Made by a program: the position numbers and the translations under genes
The notes under the pieces: generated by a model
Told to the model about the DNA's origin: nothing
Databases searched by the model: none
Seen by the model: only the letters and a program-made list of their open reading frames with translations
Part shown: piece by piece, positions 30,040 through 31,436 of the stretch
How positions within the stretch are numbered: position 1 is the stretch's first letter
Layout: the number at the start of each line of letters is the position of its first letter
Source: Larix sibirica
Lineage: Eukaryota; Streptophyta; Pinopsida; Pinales; Pinaceae
Reading direction: 5' to 3'
Assembly (NCBI GenBank): GCA_004151065.3
Contig: NWUY0300048153.1
Location: forward strand, 3,639 to 35,074
DNA length: 31,436 bases

Positions 30040-30528
30040 TCAATCAACGAAATCCCAAACCTGAAAGTGTTTAGTGAAAACATTGTCTGTATTTTTATGG
30101 AAATCTAAACAAAATTTAAATCCCCTAACAGGTGGAAAACAAAATATTACCATAACATGTGGAAAAGAAGAAGCGTTTGCTTCTTCAAAGAGGAAACTAT
30201 TAGCTCGGATGCAAATGTCACTCCAAACCCGGATGCGGGTGGACACATTGAGGGAACACTTGGCAACACCATGCAACACAGACTCCCAAGCCATCGCACT
30301 AGAGAGAGCACTCATTGTGGAGTAAATGAGGTTGAAGATGGTAAGGTGGGAAGTGATACAGAATTTATTACGCAAGGGTGGGTGAGCTCGGAGAAGGACA
30401 AGAATGTCTCTTCGCATTAATCCCGTAGACAGGACTATGAGTATCCCTCGTGAGACATCCCCTGGCTCCATCCCCAAACAGACTGTTATGGCGGAAAGGA
30501 TTGATATCGTCCTTATTTGCAATTGCAA
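30040..30528 (-). CDS. Unrecognised 162-residue ORF (possibly a shadow)
   Basis: Second longest gap-free open frame in the window, reading MQLQIRTISILSAITVCLGM at its start and including PGDVSRGILIVLSTGL and SALSSAMAWESVLHG. The plus strand over the same stretch is also largely open (30,074-30,325 and 30,157-30,420), with basic sequence such as KRKLLARMQMSLQTRMRVDT. Only one frame, if any, is likely to be real. No domain, signal peptide or family is recognised. Confidence 0.2.
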   Translation of the reverse strand: MQLQIRTISILSAITVCLGMEPGDVSRGILIVLSTGLMRRDILVLLRAHPPLRNKFCITSHLTIFNLIYSTMSALSSAMAWESVLHGVAKCSLNVSTRIRVWSDICIRANSFLFEEANASSFPHVMVIFCFPPVRGFKFCLDFHKNTDNVFTKHFQVWDFVD

Positions 30529-30532
30529 CTAG

Positions 30533-31285
30533 GTGAGTGCAACCGGTTTCACTGCTCCTCATTTTCTAGTTGTGGTGGGACAAGCATTCAAAATGCCGAG
30601 ACCGCGTGGTATTTCCAGGAGAGGTGTAGTCCATGGTGTTGGGCGTGGAGCTGACAAAATAGGAAAAGAAAAAGCGTCCATTAGCGGGTACGCAAATGAT
30701 GTCTCTAGTCCAGTCAGTAGCCTGACTCAATGACTAGGAATCCAACAAAGTTGCGGAGATACTAGCCTCTAGCAACCATGGAAACCAGATAAACTACTAC
30801 TAGCTGGTCAAAAACATGATGGGGACTCTGGTGGAAGAAATGATTTCCAATTGGAACACGGCCAAAACCTCAATCCTGGACATCAGATCCAACCTGGTGC
30901 ATTTGGATGAAAAACTGGTAAGCTTGGACTCCAGCTTCACAGGAGGAAAATACTCTATGGAGCATTGCACAGTCTACGTGCAAGCTCTGAGTATGATAGT
31001 CCTGCAAAAAACGAGGAGGCCTCTGCAGCTGGAGGGATTACAAGGTCTGGTGCTGTCTCGGTCGTCGCTGGTGTTGAACCATCTATTAAAGACACTGTGG
31101 CCACTGAAGGGCAACCGTCCGAGGCCACAGCCAATCCGAGTGACCCTACCTTCTTGGCTACCTTCCCTGTGTCGTCCACCATCAGGCCCCTGCAATACAA
31201 GCGAGTCCAGAAGTCTGATGATGGAAGCATCTCCCCCCGTCGCAAAGAAGAGCCTCAATCTCCTAAGCTCCCTCCTCATGGCTAG
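30533..31285 (+). CDS. Unrecognised, less AT-rich coding-like block (possible gag-like relic)
   Basis: Frames in succession on the plus strand: 30,533-30,733 (KMPRPRGISRRGVVHGVGRG, KIGKEKASISGYAND), about 30,738-31,000 with ESNKVAEILASSN, MMGTLVEEMISNWNTAKTSI and LVHLDEKLVSLDSSF, and 30,965-31,285 (SDDGSISPRRKEEPQSPK). The middle part has coiled-coil-like spacing; the last is low-complexity and proline/serine-rich. A basic N-terminus, coiled coil and low-complexity tail would suit a retroelement structural protein or a captured gene fragment. No domain is recognised and frames change at least once, so the assignment is speculative. Confidence 0.25.
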
Positions 31286-31436
31286 GGCGACGACTTCTTC
31301 AGCAACTGCCCAATTCTGGAAAAGAAATCGAATCCTCATCATGCAGGAGCAAGCTCATAGGTTGGATTTGGTGGTTCCAAGTTCTTGCTGTGATTTTCAG
31401 TGTTTTTGTTTACATTGGCTTCATAGTCTATTTTTT

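Noticed and set aside
1-31436. CRISPR arrays, bacterial operons, tRNA or rRNA genes
   Set aside because: The repeats are too few, irregular and diverged for CRISPR. No tRNA or rRNA signature was seen, and the LINE and LTR content is plant nuclear in type.
1-31436. A novel multi-gene biological system
   Set aside because: Every recognisable coding segment belongs to a decayed retroelement. The few unrecognised ORFs are short, isolated and show no shared organisation.

Overview
The window looks like non-coding, repeat-dominated nuclear DNA from a seed plant. A conifer or other gymnosperm is the best guess. That rests on low GC content, long AT-rich stretches, very old retroelement debris, several LINE lineages side by side, and no intact host gene. 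The lineage call is inference: nothing here is a taxonomic marker. Assembly gaps (407 Ns at 14,054-14,460 and one N at 19,048) indicate a draft assembly.

Almost everything recognisable is a broken retrotransposon. From left to right: dispersed repeats; a plus-strand LINE ORF1 relic (about 1.2-2.7 kb); a foldback element (3.41-3.54 kb); a block at 4.6-5.2 kb that resembles the 5' part of the minus-strand LINE at 13.9-16.6 kb; a second foldback element with a half copy beside it (6.76-6.98 kb); a minus-strand LINE ORF1 relic (about 7.1-8.2 kb); a LINE RNase H fragment with a long 3' tail ending in a coiled-coil ORF (8.35-9.75 kb); small tandem repeats (10.2-10.65 kb); a second, unrelated RNase H fragment (11.41-11.76 kb) whose frame is broken by a 41-bp tandem duplication; an unidentified decayed coding stretch (12.95-13.59 kb); and a minus-strand LINE with endonuclease, linker and C-terminal tail whose reverse transcriptase falls in the assembly gap.

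From about 17 kb the picture is nested. A short non-autonomous LTR retrotransposon on the minus strand (17,131-19,200), with paired LTRs and an initiator-Met-tRNA primer binding site, appears to have landed in the ORF1 of a very decayed plus-strand LINE (about 16.9-23.13 kb). A younger and much better preserved plus-strand LINE follows directly (about 23.14-27.38 kb). It has ORF1 (DUF4283 plus zinc knuckle), a TAATG stop/start junction, then ORF2 with AP-type endonuclease and reverse transcriptase. It stops abruptly inside the 3' part of ORF2.

The right end (27.4-31.4 kb) is mostly unassigned. It holds a possible LTR edge with a primer-binding-like site at 28.35 kb, an imperfect tandem repeat at 28.6-28.8 kb, and a more GC-rich block (30.04-31.3 kb) with reading frames on both strands that I do not recognise.

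I found no new biological system and no intact host gene, tRNA, rRNA or CRISPR array. The best leads are the unidentified coding relic at 12.95-13.59 kb, the foldback family, the nested LTR element, and the duplication that explains the RNase H frameshift.
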